NCBI GenBank assembly: GCA_032622095.1 | Contig: CP136061.1 | Coordinates: 198,014,935 to 198,078,934 of the forward strand | Source of the DNA: Siphonodentalium dalli | Lineage: Eukaryota > Mollusca > Scaphopoda > Gadilida > Siphonodentaliidae | Length of the DNA stretch: 64,000 nucleotides | Reading direction: 5' to 3' | Shown here: piece by piece, positions 46,376 through 58,300 of the stretch | Layout: the number at the start of each line of letters is the position of its first letter | Position numbering within the stretch: the first letter of the stretch is position 1 | Notes under the pieces: model-generated | Seen by the model: the letters and a program-made list of their open reading frames with translations, nothing else | What the model was told of the DNA's origin: nothing | Database searches by the model: none | Made by a program: the position numbers and the translations under genes

Positions 46376-47227
46376 ATAATAAACACTCTTTATTTATCAT
46401 AATCAGTACCCATGGGGGTCTAGTTCATGTGGGGGTTGGTTTGTTGACTAGAAGATAATGTTTGAATGAGTCTCAGTGATTTAATTATTCCTTTAAAGAG
46501 ATTTGTTATCTGTGCTTGAATTTTCCAACATAAATTCTGAGCTGATAATAAATGCACTTTATTGGTCATGTAATTTATCAGTCACCCTTTAAGTCATCTG
46601 AGGTCAAAGGTGTCTACAACTGACTTTACCCTGGTCAGGCCACCCTATTTTACAACATATCTTCTGAGCTGTTAAGAAATGCTCTGTATTGCTGATATAT
46701 ACCCTTTGAGTAATCTGATATCAACTGCACCTATCTCATCACATGACACGGGTCAATTTACTCATGAGTTTCATTTGTCACAAGGTTACAACCATTGTGG
46801 GTATATAATTAATTATTTTGTAAATTGATTAGTAATGCCCTTTTAATAAACACCTTTAAAACAGTAAGTCCCCTTCATATAATACCCTATATCTCCTTGT
46901 TGAAGTTTTGGAACAAATTACAAAAATATGGTAAATGCAGTACATTGGTATAGTTAATTAATCCGAGAGTTTTCTAACTTGATTGTTGCTTAATTGGAAA
47001 ATTTTCCATTTAAAAAAAATCACTTTCAGATTGGATCCGTTGAGGGTTAAAGTTGAAAATAGCACATTCTCCAATCAATCACCAATAAAAAGAAAGTTAG
47101 AAAACTATCAGGATAATTTCAATCAGACTGCCAATAAGCCATAACACCCTTAAAAGTTATGTTATATTAGATGCAGATGTCTTGGGTATTTGGAGACATG
47201 TAAACAGCTTGCATCAATATTGGGGGG

Positions 47228-47305
47228 GGTGGTGGTCCAATGAGTACGCTGTCGGGCCACCAAGCCATAGGACCTCCCAGCTTGGTAGAGGTTCGAGTCC
47301 CATGT
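47228..47305 (+). ncRNA. tRNA-like head of a SINE (Pol III boxes)
   Basis: GGTTCGAGTCC at 47290-47300 is a perfect match to the Pol III B box, and TGGTCCAATGAG at 47233-47244 is a near match to the A box at tRNA-like spacing. Between them lie CCACC and AGCCATAGGACC-type segments, but I cannot form a clean cloverleaf with a standard anticodon. A tRNA-derived SINE is the better reading than a functional tRNA gene. Confidence 0.45.
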
Positions 47306-47321
47306 AGGTTACTTGAGGATT

Positions 47322-47393
47322 AGATCATGCCATGAATTTCTACTAATGCTATTAATGCGTGTTAGCATTAGTAGAGATTCATGGCATGATCTA
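47322..47393. repeat. Perfect-looking hairpin, about 30-bp arms
   Basis: AGATCATGCCATGAAT-TCTACTAATGCTA is followed, after a loop of about 10 bases, by its reverse complement ending ATGGCATGATCT. It directly follows the tRNA-like head and overlaps the start of the 145-bp duplication. Confidence 0.85.
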
Positions 47394-47669
47394 CTGGAGG
47401 ATGTGCGCTCGAAATAAATTTCAATATGGTTTTTTCCCCACCAACAATTAATCAGACATTGTGGTGATATCACCAAGTTATAGAAAGCGAGATAAAACTC
47501 CAAATAAATAAACAAAGGTCAATACATGGCATGATCTACTTGAGGATGTGCGCTCGAAATAAATTTCAATATGGTTTTTTCCCCACCAACAATTAATCAG
47601 ACATTGTGGTGATATCACCAAGTTATAGAAAGCGAGATAAAACTCCAAATAAATAAACAAAGGTCAATG
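47381..47669. repeat. Tandem duplication, 145-bp unit, two near-identical copies
   Basis: Copies 47381-47525 and 47526-47669 differ at very few positions; each runs from ATGGCATGATCTACT to AAATAAACAAAGGTCAAT. The near identity indicates a recent event. The minus-strand frame repeated in both is incidental. Confidence 0.95.
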
Positions 47670-47799
47670 AACAATGCTCACAATACTGTAATCACAAAGC
47701 GGAAAAGTTAAATCTATTTGGCAAATTTATGAACCATAATAATAGTCTTCATATTAGTGAATTTAGTGTGATTTATATATATATAGCCTATATTTATGC

Positions 47800-48000
47800 G
47801 GCTGCCAGTGACCCCGGGGCATATATGGATTTGGGAGTTTATGGGGCATATATGGATTAGGGAATTTATGGGGCATATATGGATTTGGATATTTATGGGG
47901 TATATATATGGATTAAGGAATTTATGGGGTATATATGGATTTGGAGATTTATGGGGTATATATAGATTAGGAGAATTATGAGGCATATATATATATACAT
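47800..48000. repeat. Simple repeat of about 30 bp, TTTATGGGGCATATATGGATT
   Basis: About six imperfect monomers of TATGGGG-ATATATGGATT-GGGA-ATT. The Pro/Asn/Ile repeats seen in translation (PHKSPNPYI-like) are by-products. Confidence 0.9.
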
Positions 48001-48102
48001 ATCATTTGCATATCATTATATATATATCCCCATAACTTGGTTCTGTGAAGACGCCACATAACTAGGTTATATATTAAAAACCCCATAAATGGAAACATTT
48101 CA

Positions 48103-48104
<2 letters not shown>

Positions 48105-48142
<38 letters not shown>
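48105..48142. repeat. (TA)n microsatellite
   Basis: An uninterrupted AT dinucleotide run of about 38 bp. Confidence 0.97.
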
Positions 48143-48147
<5 letters not shown>

Positions 48148-48615
48148 GATAAGCTTAGTTGCATTCATAATTCGCACACATGTCGAACTTCAGTATCCTG
48201 TCGATGTCTACTCTTAGAGCTTTTTCATTGAAAATATAAATTTGTTATTCAACTGTGTCCACCTGTTCAATTGTTCCATTTAAGATGTACACCTGATGCA
48301 TGCTTAAACAATATTTGGGAGTTTAGATCATTCAGGCGCAGAGAATACATCTTTAGCAACTTAAGTTTGAAGTTTTCCTTTTAAAATCTGAACCTCCCCG
48401 CTATCCACATGCGTATGTCCTTAGTATATACATGTATAAGCACTATAAGAGAGATTCCGCTTATATACGCTCTAAATAAAAAAAATTAAATTTTACAAAG
48501 TCGATAATTATTTAGTCAGACTTAGTTAATAGCTTTAGTTACTTTCCCACAATAGACCCGTGAAAGAGTATTGAGTTGAATCTAACCACTTGGTGTCTCC
48601 TTGACACTGATCATG

Positions 48616-48770
48616 AACATGGCGGACGAGTTTTTCTCTCCAGAAAATATTGCTTGCAGACTGTGTCGTGACTCGCGAGATGAGTTCCGAATCCACAAAA
48701 TTTCGCGAATGGAGTACACCCATTTATTAATAGCGTTGAAATATAACGTTATTGTTACTATTAGGTCGTT
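48616..48770 (+). CDS. Candidate first coding exon, CxxC-containing, unassigned
   Basis: From ATGGCGGACGAG (an ATGGCGG start context common in YY1-type promoters) the frame reads MADEFFSPENIACRLCRDSR and then DEFRIHKISRMEYTHLLIAL. The CRLC pair followed by a basic and hydrophobic stretch recalls the start of small zinc-binding domains, but only one CxxC is present. The frame continues into the inverted-repeat arm at 48774 (to 48888), so the true exon end is unclear; TATTAG/GTCGTT near 48764 is a weak donor. A related CGAAT-GAGTACACCCATT-ATTAAT string recurs at 51028-51050. Confidence 0.25.
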
Positions 48771-48773
48771 GTG

Positions 48774-49053
48774 TCGAACCACAGGAGCTTGGAATTTGGT
48801 CAAAACCCCTCTTTTATTGGCAGAACCACCACCCGGGACCATAGGCCACGGAAGGAACGAAACACGAATTTGTTGCCACCCATTTTGAACTCAACTGTAT
48901 TCCTACAAAAAATATACTTTCACTAAAAAAAATTGGTACCTCTTACACCTTAGATGCCAATCTACAACATTCCATAGGTATATTTTTCCAGTTCTTCGAA
49001 AACCTCACTTTATTTCGGTAATGTATTGTAAATTCACCAACGAACACAAATCT
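48774..49053 (+). repeat. Left arm of a 280-bp inverted-repeat pair
   Basis: Inverted near-identical copy of 50555-50834, from CGAACCACAGGAGCTTGG to CGTT-GTGTTC-type sequence. Both arms keep the same 34-codon open frame (GAWNLVKTPLLLAEPPPGT and onward to a stop after CCHPF). It may be the end of a DNA element about 2.06 kb long. Confidence 0.85.
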
Positions 49054-50052
49054 GCGACACCTCCATCACCCGTTCTAGAATCTGAGTAGCGGAAATGGTA
49101 CCGAAATATGCGGAAACTTTAAAACTATGACCCGGAGACGGATAACATGAAAGTACCGTTTATAATTTCGAACATATCAAAATGAGAACGAATCATTGCT
49201 ATATACTGTTGCATTGGTACGATCATCGTGAAATTATTCTTAGAAACTTGACCGCCGTAGGATTTCAGCCACTCGTTTCATCGACCATGAAAGTTACATT
49301 AAGTAATGTTTTTAATATTTTTGTGGGGTATTTTCGACTTTGAGAAAAACAATGCCATATGGCGGCTAGCTGTCTTGAATTTCCAATTCATGAGCACAGG
49401 CTATATAATCATATGCCTAAAGCCATTCTTTGAGAGTTTTGGTGATGATTCGTTACGAGCCACGAGTGACGTATACTATTTATATATCCTGGTAGTGATA
49501 CAATTGACAATACTTATAGTTGCTTATTAAATAAAATTTATGTTAGCGAGTTTATCACTAACTCAAATTTATAAACTAGTTATTCGGTAAACCAGTTTGC
49601 CTTTCAACGTGTACAAATAAAACGTATACCGTAAAGAATAAGCAGGATAACATGAAAGAATCAAGAATCTTATTACATTTTGTTACTATATTTGGCATAT
49701 TATGATATAAATGGCGAGCTTTTGTACCCTACATTGACAATTTTGAATTTCGCGAAACTAAACACTCGTTCTATATATCGTTACCTAACTGAAGAAAAAT
49801 GTTTTCTCTCGTCAACTAAGACATGTATTTGTTCGTCAGAACTAGTAAAAAACAGCATTTTATGTGGAAATAATCAAGATATTCTGGCAACGAATATGCA
49901 CCAAAACGCACAAAGGAATCGCTTCATGCATAGGCATATATATACCAGGCCTCCCCGTGAGTCTATATATATTTTTTTCTTCTACTTTGTGATATTCGAT
50001 CAGTGGGTTGATTACTATTATATGATGGATAGTTTAGGTCTATAGACAGATC

Positions 50053-50056
<4 letters not shown>

Positions 50057-50087
<31 letters not shown>

Positions 50088-50115
50088 AAGAGATAGAGAG
50101 GAGAGAGAGAAGAGA

Positions 50116-50148
<33 letters not shown>
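50057..50148. repeat. GA-rich microsatellite
   Basis: (GA)n with interruptions GGGGGAAG, ATAG and ATGA. Confidence 0.97.
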
Positions 50149-50149
<1 letters not shown>

Positions 50150-50554
50150 GTGGTCCCCTTATGACCAATCATTGCAACCAGTAGCATTACCAAGTCAAGT
50201 AGTACATAGGCCTACCGGTGCACAACGAACATAAACAAAACCAATACCACGTGGTCGTGCCATAAATAGAAATAAATTATATTTGAAATATTTGTACTAA
50301 TTACGATTCAGTCAAATGAAGAATATCTTCTTGGACAGTCGTCATTTTCGTCAGATGATAACAGCAGACAGACAAATACAAAATTTTCAAGAAAATACAC
50401 AAAACATCAGGATAAGATCATCAAAAACGCGCATAGTATGACGCAAACATAAACTGATTTAAGTTTTCTGGCGCCTAAGTTCGAAAACCGCACGCACTTT
50501 CAAATATTTTTGAATTTCGCGGGCTTTAAATTTAGGTTTCGAGGGAGTTGTCTC

Positions 50555-50834
50555 AGATTTGTGTTCGTTGATGAATTTACAATACATTACCGAAATAAAG
50601 TGAGGTTTTCGAAGAACTGGAAAAATATACCTATGGAATGTTGTAGATTGGCATCTAAGGTGTAAGAGGTACCAAAAGTTTTTAGTGAAAATATATTTTT
50701 TGTAGGAATACAGTTGAGTTCAAAATGGGTGGCAACAAATTCGTGTTTCGTTCCTTCCGTGACCTATGGTCCCGGGTGGTGGTTCTGCCAATAAAAGAGG
50801 GGTTTTGACCAAATTCCAAGCTCCTGTGGTCGAA
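50555..50834 (-). repeat. Right arm of a 280-bp inverted-repeat pair
   Basis: Reverse-complement partner of 48774-49053. The intervening 1.5 kb holds several short open frames (for example 49306-49530 with hydrophobic stretches and 49680-50045) without family resemblance and a GA microsatellite. No target duplication was found around 48773 and 50835. Confidence 0.85.
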
Positions 50835-51929
50835 CATGTCATATTCCATATAATTATAATGCCATCTATCTGGATAAGAAACGCTCGCAGCCACGATGAA
50901 ATGTTTCCGCTGTGAATAGTACAGTGACTCGAGTATGTGAGTGACTGAATCACCGAGTAGAGTCGATTCAAGGTTGAAAATGAACTGAATAAATGTGACG
51001 AATTACATTTCAATGTGCCGGAGCTGCGAATCGAGTACACCCATTCATTAATGACGTTTTGTGTTTGTGACGTCGATCAGTTATATTCGCCAGTTATAAA
51101 AACGCTGTCTAAGAAAGACTAGCAAGTACTACGAGTAAAGACTGAATCCAGCACGTACGGAGCCACAATGTAACCTTCCACCCTGGTATAGCTATTGAAA
51201 CCGCAATCCGTGATTGGCTTAATGCCTTAATGTCGGTATTAGAGATGTACCAACACTGACAACAATAGAATCCAACTTACATGTCATGAACATAGTGCGT
51301 TCCCTTTTATTATAGTATTGGAAGGTAAAATGGGCGAAAACCGTCATGTTAACTCAAATACAACCGTCTTATTGTTCAACAACTGTACACACGGAAGACA
51401 TATTGTGTGTGGACAAAGTTGGTGGTGTGTGTATATTCCTAGTGATCGATACATTTGTACAGATACAATGTATGCGCTTCATTAATCGATCCATTTAATG
51501 AGGTTGTAGGCCGGTATTGGCCGCCTGTCAACCGCATTCAAGTGGTATCACAGCGAATGCTAGCATTTGACATGCGGTATCCACCAGCAATATTACCGCG
51601 ATCTCTGTACACCACATTAATTTATTCACGACCGTCTTACATCCAGTTAAATTTTCATTGGTCGTGACCACCATGCACCACGTTCATTCTGTTCTGTTCG
51701 ATCTATAAATTTAGAAGCACGTGAGCGTACGACGTCCTGCACCATTTTCAATCATCCAGTTTTCAATTGATAAATAACATATCTAAACCGTTGGGTGTAT
51801 CACGCCACGCCAGAAAAACACAATCTCTCTGGTGTCTTTTAATGACGACTGAATTTTTTTTAAATTCATATACACATCACATGAAGATCTCAGTCTAATT
51901 GTGAAAGGGAGGTGGTGCCATTGTATAAT

Positions 51930-52300
51930 TAGAGCTGTAACGATACACATGTTCATGCACGATACGATATGAATCACGATATATGATCAACGATAGGATA
52001 CATATCGTGATACAATAAATTCCCAAATTAACACCACCTGAATTATCAGAACTAACATTTTTTTATTGGAGAAAGAACATTTAATTGTTAGCTAGATGAG
52101 TGACAAATACACATACATGTATAGATAGACAGGTAAACTTGAGAGCACATTGCAGGTTTTGCTCAGTTAAACATGCCCATCTCTAGAAATTGCTTCATTT
52201 CCTGTATTGCGAATTCACATTATACGTGACATGAAACGATACGCGTATCGTTCGATAGTATATCGTGATGCATTGAATTCACGAAGGATTGTCACAGCGG
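51930..52300. mobile_element. Possible hAT-like MITE
   Basis: Starts AGAGCTGTAACGATACA, a sequence type common at hAT ends. Contains several ATATCGTGAT / ATCACGATAT motifs (about 51972, 52006, 52261) and the palindrome ACGATACGCGTATCGT (52236). The right end TTGTCACAGCGGTTCTAG only loosely matches the left one. The assignment is tentative. Confidence 0.28.
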
Positions 52301-53339
52301 TTCTAGATTTCCTTACATAAATGTGAATACAACTGCAGTAGTCTTCTTTCTTCATCTCACAAAAAGGGAAAGCCTGATTCGTACGTTTCAGTTGATCGCA
52401 ATTAATATACATTATGACTGAAACATAGTGATGTTTCATGTAACCCGCCCACCCCTAGTCCAGACATCCACATGTACTAAGTTTATTTACATCGTTAACA
52501 ATTTTAACAAACGCAATAGCCAAAACAACTAAAAAAATCACATTTATAGATATCTGATCGTACTTAGACTGTGCTCATCAGTCACCGGTCTGCATAAGTT
52601 GCACTGCAATTTGGGGTTTGTTGGCACCATTGTGTATATGTGGCAGTTCAACAACCAGGTTTTTTATTAAAATTGATTCCAGGCATATTTATCCCTTCCA
52701 ATAAATACCAACAGTAATGTGCTTATTGTTTTCTGTTATACATGTAACATCTGTTGTGCCAAGTCAAAAAACATTTAAACATGCCAAGTCAAAAAACATT
52801 TAAACAAATTTAACTAATTTTAGCTCACCCGGCCACACTATTTTTCGGCCCGTTACCGAAAACAATACTACTTGTTTGTAGGCCAGAGGGTTGTATCGCA
52901 ACTTATGGATAAAGTTACGACTACATTTAGCTATTCGTAGTTAACATTTAATGTGGGGTAAAAGAATTGCTTCGTAAATAAATTGGTATATTAGCTCAAC
53001 ACAGGTCCTGTCGGTAAAACCAACCTACACGGTGTGATTATCAATAGTGACCTAGTAACCACCCAATATTTAGTATGCAATGCTGAGTGCGTCACATATC
53101 ATGTCATACAGCTATCCAATTTTCAAATTGGTGAATGGAGCGTGGCTATGTCCTCCATTTTCATGATTTTGTCTTTTTATATATCACAATGGCATTTACA
53201 TGTATAGTATTAAGGAAACAACAACAACAACCATGTTGGTGTATTGTTTCATATCTTTAATAAACACCTACCTCATCGTTGGACGACCAAACAAGTTAGA
53301 TTCAAATATTTCGTTCTTCTTTTTGAAATGCTAAGGTGA

Positions 53340-53785
53340 CCCAACATTTAGTCACCTTTGATCCAGTATTCAGTCACCTTTGACCCAATTTATAAAGTAC
53401 ATAGATGACTCAATTTTAATTAAAGGGTACTAAATATATAGTTAATTTTATAACCCAATTCCATTGGGTTGTTTTACGCCCAATGGTGAGTTACATATTG
53501 GGTTAACATCGCAATAAATATTGGGTTAAGAGTTAACTAATTAATTTTGACCCAATTGATTGGGTTACAATTGACTAAAGTTGATCAGGAGAAAACGAGG
53601 TAACCCAGTTTAGTTAGTATATAATTATTCATCCAATGTTTAGTCAGAGAAATTTGACCCAGTAGTTTAGTGCTGAATTGACTAAAAATTAGTTGGTCAA
53701 GAATTAGTTACCAATTGTTTAATCGAAGGAGTTTGACCCAATAGTTTAGTTAAAAGTTGACTAAAATTTAGTCACCCGTAACTAT
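53340..53785. repeat. Degenerate short-motif field, TTGACCCAA-TTTAGT type
   Basis: Over about 440 bp the strings GACCCAATT, GGGTTA and TTTAGTCA/AACTAATT recur every 15-30 bp on both strands without a fixed period. It is neither a microsatellite nor a regular tandem array. Confidence 0.8.
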
Positions 53786-53957
53786 ACTTTAATTCGATTG
53801 TACGTGTAGCGTTTCTACGGAGTGTTGGGATTGCACGTGTTGCATGGTAACTATAAAATACATAGATATTCTTTGGTGTCATGTTGATGAGGCTATACAT
53901 CTAGGGTAGTAATCACCAAATGGGTTTATATATAGTCCAGGTAGTTTTAACAGGGCG

Positions 53958-54460
53958 AGGCTTAAAGACACGGTTGGCCTTGGCGGTGGGTATCCTGTGA
54001 AAATATCTCCACCAGTCAAAAACCGCCACAAACAGAAAGAACATCAAAATGTATATAGACTTTGTCCGTATACAAATAAGAAATATCGCATAAACAGTAT
54101 GTTATGGTCATATGTTTGCCCATTGTTATGTAAACAAAAGCGTAAAAAGTTACTTTTCTGGTGTTTGTTTATATTATGATGGTAAACATAAAGAGCGTTC
54201 TTTGTTGGTGAATACCTGATATGGAACTAATAAAGAGCGTTTATGCCATTTGTGTGTGATTAGCCAGTAGCATTGTTCTGTCTTCTGTAACACAATCAGG
54301 CTCTTGCTTAGGTAAAATATAGTAGGTCTTTATGATAACATGCTGTTTACGCGATGGCCATGGTATATATGAACGGAACTGTGTGCGTTTTAATGTTTTT
54401 TCTGTTTACGGTGCTTGGAACAAATATGAATATTTTCGACAATTAAGGCCGCACGTGCCT
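53958..54460 (-). repeat. 500-bp interspersed repeat, copy A
   Basis: Inverted relative to copies at 59332 and 63238. Landmarks: AAAACCGCCACAAACAGAAAGAAC, TAAACATAAAGAGCG, TAATAAAGAGCGTTTATG, TTCTGTAACACAATCAGGC and GTTTACGGTG. It has no long open frame conserved between copies. Confidence 0.9.
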
Positions 54461-54689
54461 TTAATGCGAAGCTTTCCGTTGTCGTCGATGCACGAGAAGA
54501 CATCGCTGCGTCATAGAATTATTCAATCAAGAGATTTGACCGCTTATAGACGGACCAGTGTGGGGATAACATGCACATATTGAATTTTTCAGAAAACATT
54601 TGTTTGAACGCCTTGAGCTAAGAAATATAATCGTAGTTGCTAAATCAAGTATTGCTTGACCACAAACTTTTTGTTTTATTACACACTAA

Positions 54690-55060
54690 ATTCAAAGTTG
54701 GTAAATTAACCCCAAAAGTAGTTAAATTTTACTACTTTAGGTAGTTCGTATTCATCCCGCTACCTTGGGTGGTTAATTTTACTACCTGGTGGGTAGGTAA
54801 AACATTAAATACTTGTGGTAGTTAAAATAACTACATTCGGTAGTTGAAATAACTACCCCCGGGGGCTATTTTAACTACCCAACGGGAGGCAAATTTTTAA
54901 CTACTGTGGGTAGGGGGATGAATACGAACTACCCAGTAGTTAATTTTACTACCTGTGGGTGGTTGGAATTTTAACTACCTACGGGTAGTTAATCTGATAA
55001 CTACTATTGGTGGGAAAGTTTTCTACCTAGAATGGTTATTCTAACTATTTTAATTGGTAA
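54690..55060. repeat. Degenerate palindromic field, GGTAGTTAATTTTACTACC type
   Basis: About 15-20 imperfect copies of GTAGTTAA-TTAACTAC palindromes over 370 bp, with GGGTAG and CTACCC flanks and irregular spacing. The phrase TTCGTATTCATCCC (54747) and its inverse GGGATGAATACGAA (54914) occur once each, giving the field a larger inverted symmetry. Confidence 0.85.
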
Positions 55061-56870
55061 TCCAAAGGTGTCCCATCTAACCACTCCAAGTAGCTATTTT
55101 ACCTCTAAAGATAGTAATGACATGTGGACCACAAAATAAGACAATGCCAGGGAATCTCATCAGACTTCAAATGTCTTAAAAGGACACTAAAACTTATTTC
55201 ATCCAAATTGATTATATAACCAAAATGGTTGTTGCAATCTGATTTGTCAATTTTTAAAAACAGCGATAAACTGAAATGGAGTGTCATTTGACCTCAGACG
55301 TCTTTAAAAAGCAAAAATGAGCAATAAAGAGCGTTCCTTTAAACATATGTAGCAAAATTGGACAAAAGTAAAACTAGTAATGCATGGTTAATATTTTGGA
55401 TAGGTGCTGTGGGCATCAAATTATTTATAAATGGGCTACTAATCAGCAATAAAGAGCTTTATTATATTCTTAAAACATAGATGTAACTTTGTCAGGAGTT
55501 ATATTTCAGCTGCTGTTTATCCCAGATACTTAATTATTTAAATGACTTGAAGGGTCGCAAATAACGCATTCTTAACATGAGCACTGATGCTACCCAGCTA
55601 AGGTTGTGCATAAAAAATTGCCCTAGGTCAAGTTTTTTTTGGTTGCTCATATTAGAGTGAATCTGTTTTACCAAGAATCAATAAATGTATGTATATATAA
55701 CAAAAATGGAAGAACTAAGTGCCATAACTCTGGTAGAAAAGATATCTGACAATCCCTACTTTTGAACTCAAATGAGATATTGTTGTGAAAGATCCATATA
55801 ACCAATATGAATGGAATTTGTTAAAGTTTGTTCATGTTATCATGCCAAAGGTCATATATAACATTACAAAACTGATATACTAAGGGCTATAATTCAGGTA
55901 AAATAAATCTTCAAACTCAATTGATATATTCATGTGAAAGGTCCGCATAAAAAATTACTGGTCTTTCACTGGGTCTATACTTTATTCCAAAAAAATCACG
56001 TATTGGGACGTTTTTTATCTATTTTAGAGATTTTTATTTGTTCAAACATATTTATATATATTAAAAAAAATTCACTTTGTGGGCTTTGCAATACTAATGG
56101 GAGTGCATGAACTAATGGTTGTATTGTTTATATGCAGTTGTGGACTACACAAGAGTCGATAAATAATTCCAAAGAACATAACATGTTCATGTTCAAAATA
56201 TTGTTTTATAGCTTTAACCAATAATAAAAAATACGGAAGCACCCTTCAGACATGACATCAGTCTTCAACCCAGAGAACATTACGGGCATGGATTAGTATC
56301 CCTCGTCACAACTGGGCGGAGCCACTCTCCCGTATCATTCATTACGAGCATCGAGACACCAGGTGCGTGGCATCCGAAATAGTATTGTAGCCTCTTTCAT
56401 ACCATTTCAGTCGAGTAGAGTCACAACAGCCCTCGCACCTCGCATAGCCATTAGCCAAAATATAATTTTATAATTTTGTGTAGTCCACTTGAGGTATCGT
56501 TATATGCAGTGAAAGAATATATTAATCACCAAATTTGCCAAAATTGCCTTAGATAATGTTCGGCTTACAAGGAAAAATACTTGGCATCACCATTTTTTGT
56601 ATGGGTATCACGTAAATCCACAAAAGCAAAGAGTATAGACAATCATAATTGAGAACGCTCTTGTGTACTGCTTTTTTAGCCAACAATTGCACATTATTTC
56701 ATTATATTTAAAATGGATAAAAATAATACCCATATAGTTTGACGAGATATAAGGCTTATTTTCGCTCGAATGTATAATTAAGCAAATGGGGGAACTTCGC
56801 TAAAGCTCGGTTCCCATTTGGAATTTATTTACTGAATCATACTCGCGAAAATAAACGATGTATCTCGTCA
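55061..56870. other. Non-coding stretch
   Basis: Contains AATAAAGAGCG-type motifs at 55322 and 55449 and loosely repeated GCCATAACTCTGGTA / TGTGAAAGGTCC strings. A GC-richer part at 56280-56470 holds GGGCGG (56314) and looks promoter-like, but no gene start follows convincingly on either strand. Confidence 0.35.
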
Positions 56871-56877
56871 ACAGTAT

Positions 56878-57171
56878 TTATGGATATTCTATATTTAACC
56901 ACTCAATCAACTCATCGATGCGATGCCCGAGAGTGACAACAACTTTCCCCCCTTGTGTCGTCATTCTCTGGGGATCAATTCCACCAAGTACAGAATCGCA
57001 AACAAGTACTTGTAAGGGCAATTGAACATCATCACCATTATCAAAATGAAACTGTTTCCACATAAATGCGGCCGACCTAACTAGCAAGCGAGTCCGATTG
57101 TCAGTGATCATCTGACAGGTAGAGAAAACATTCAATACCATATTGGTCAATGACATGGTACCACACGTCAT
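56878..57171 (-). CDS. Unassigned open frame, possible LINE 3' remnant
   Basis: A 97-codon frame with balanced composition in its second half (LPLQVLVCDSVLGGID and IDELIEWLNIEYP near the end), which looks more protein-like than most frames here. In another minus frame just upstream the sequence reads ELQHILLDCQSLL, resembling the His/Cys block at the C-terminus of many LINE polymerases; this suggests a frameshifted retrotransposon end. No upstream reverse-transcriptase motifs were seen on this strand within 1 kb. Function not assigned. Confidence 0.25.
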   Translation of the reverse strand: MTCGTMSLTNMVLNVFSTCQMITDNRTRLLVRSAAFMWKQFHFDNGDDVQLPLQVLVCDSVLGGIDPQRMTTQGGKVVVTLGHRIDELIEWLNIEYP

Positions 57172-58300
57172 TCGGAATATGTAGCAATGACTGGCAGTCT
57201 AACAAAATGTGTTGTAATTCATGCCAGGAGCATTGATGATATAGGCTAGCTTGTGTGGGTATCGTGCTTTGCTTTCCCAGTATATAACAAAATCAACAAA
57301 TAAAATCACAAATGTGGCATCAGATTTCTCCCCAGATGTACCGTTATGAAACTACTGAAATGTGCCAATATTTGGTATAAAACAAAACAATGAGTATGAG
57401 GCTCTTGGGTTTGGGAGAAAAATAATCCATTATGACCTGGGATGTGGGCATAGAAAAATCTTATCTTCGGGGCCAGCTATTGGGTCCGAACAATCGGTCG
57501 AAATATCTTGTCCCTCGTGTGAGATCTTTCCATCCCCACGCCCCAGGTCATGATGGATAATATTATTCTGGTCTCAACTTAACTTCAGCTGAACACGCAC
57601 TGCGCCATAATTTTTTTGCATTCAGAGTTTGTATTTCTGTTAAAGTTACAAAGAGCATATATAGTTAATGAAAATGTCCCTGGATTCTAATCACATGTTC
57701 ACGGCATGCATGTGTTATTAACTGCTACATATGACCAACCAGCCATGACATGAGGATACACCTGTTGTGTCTTGTCAATACATACGAACGAACAAGTTTT
57801 CCATGTGTACATCACCTCCATACACATGTGTATAATCAGTTCTAATTAAAATTAGGCTCTAGAATAAGTTACACATAACAGAGTCTTAATGAATATAACT
57901 ATCAGTCAAATAGCCATCGCTATAAATAGCTTCTGCATACAATTCCTGCTGTATAACATCAACTCGCAGTGTTACGATGGACATAATGCTATCTCCTGTC
58001 ACTTTCATTTTGGCGATAAGAAAAACGGGTGCTTACTGTTGCAATTCTTGGAAATGCTTAATTCTATTCTCCTTGATGGGTATTATTGATCAATTATGGA
58101 CTCTTCAAGTATACACAAATTAGTGTAAATTAGTTGTTGTAATCACCAAATTTGTGAACACTGTGAAAATAGCAATGTGACTAAATATGACATAATGACA
58201 GGAAACTTATTATGCTATTTTAGCTATGTGTCGAACAACTCTGGATTCGATGAAAATCGTCAATTGACTGATTGGCTTCATCACTTTACTGTTAAATGTT
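57172..58300. other. Non-coding stretch
   Basis: Holds a diverged inverted pair of about 30 bp at 57423-57452 and 57528-57558 (AATCCATTATGACCTGGG and its inverse). A 63-codon frame lies mostly inside this palindrome and is probably not a gene. Confidence 0.4.

Noticed and set aside
47714-47986. 90-codon frame with Pro-His-Lys/Asn-Ser-Pro-Asn repeats
   Set aside because: Generated by the 30-bp simple repeat at 47.8-48.0 kb.
49963-50193. Ser/Leu repeat frame
   Set aside because: Translation of the GA microsatellite.
56280-56470. GC-richer patch with GGGCGG as a promoter
   Set aside because: No convincing exon or start follows on either strand, and one GC box is weak evidence.
57362-57553. 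63-codon frame with Cys/Gly-rich second half
   Set aside because: It overlaps an inverted repeat and shows no zinc-binding spacing or splice context.
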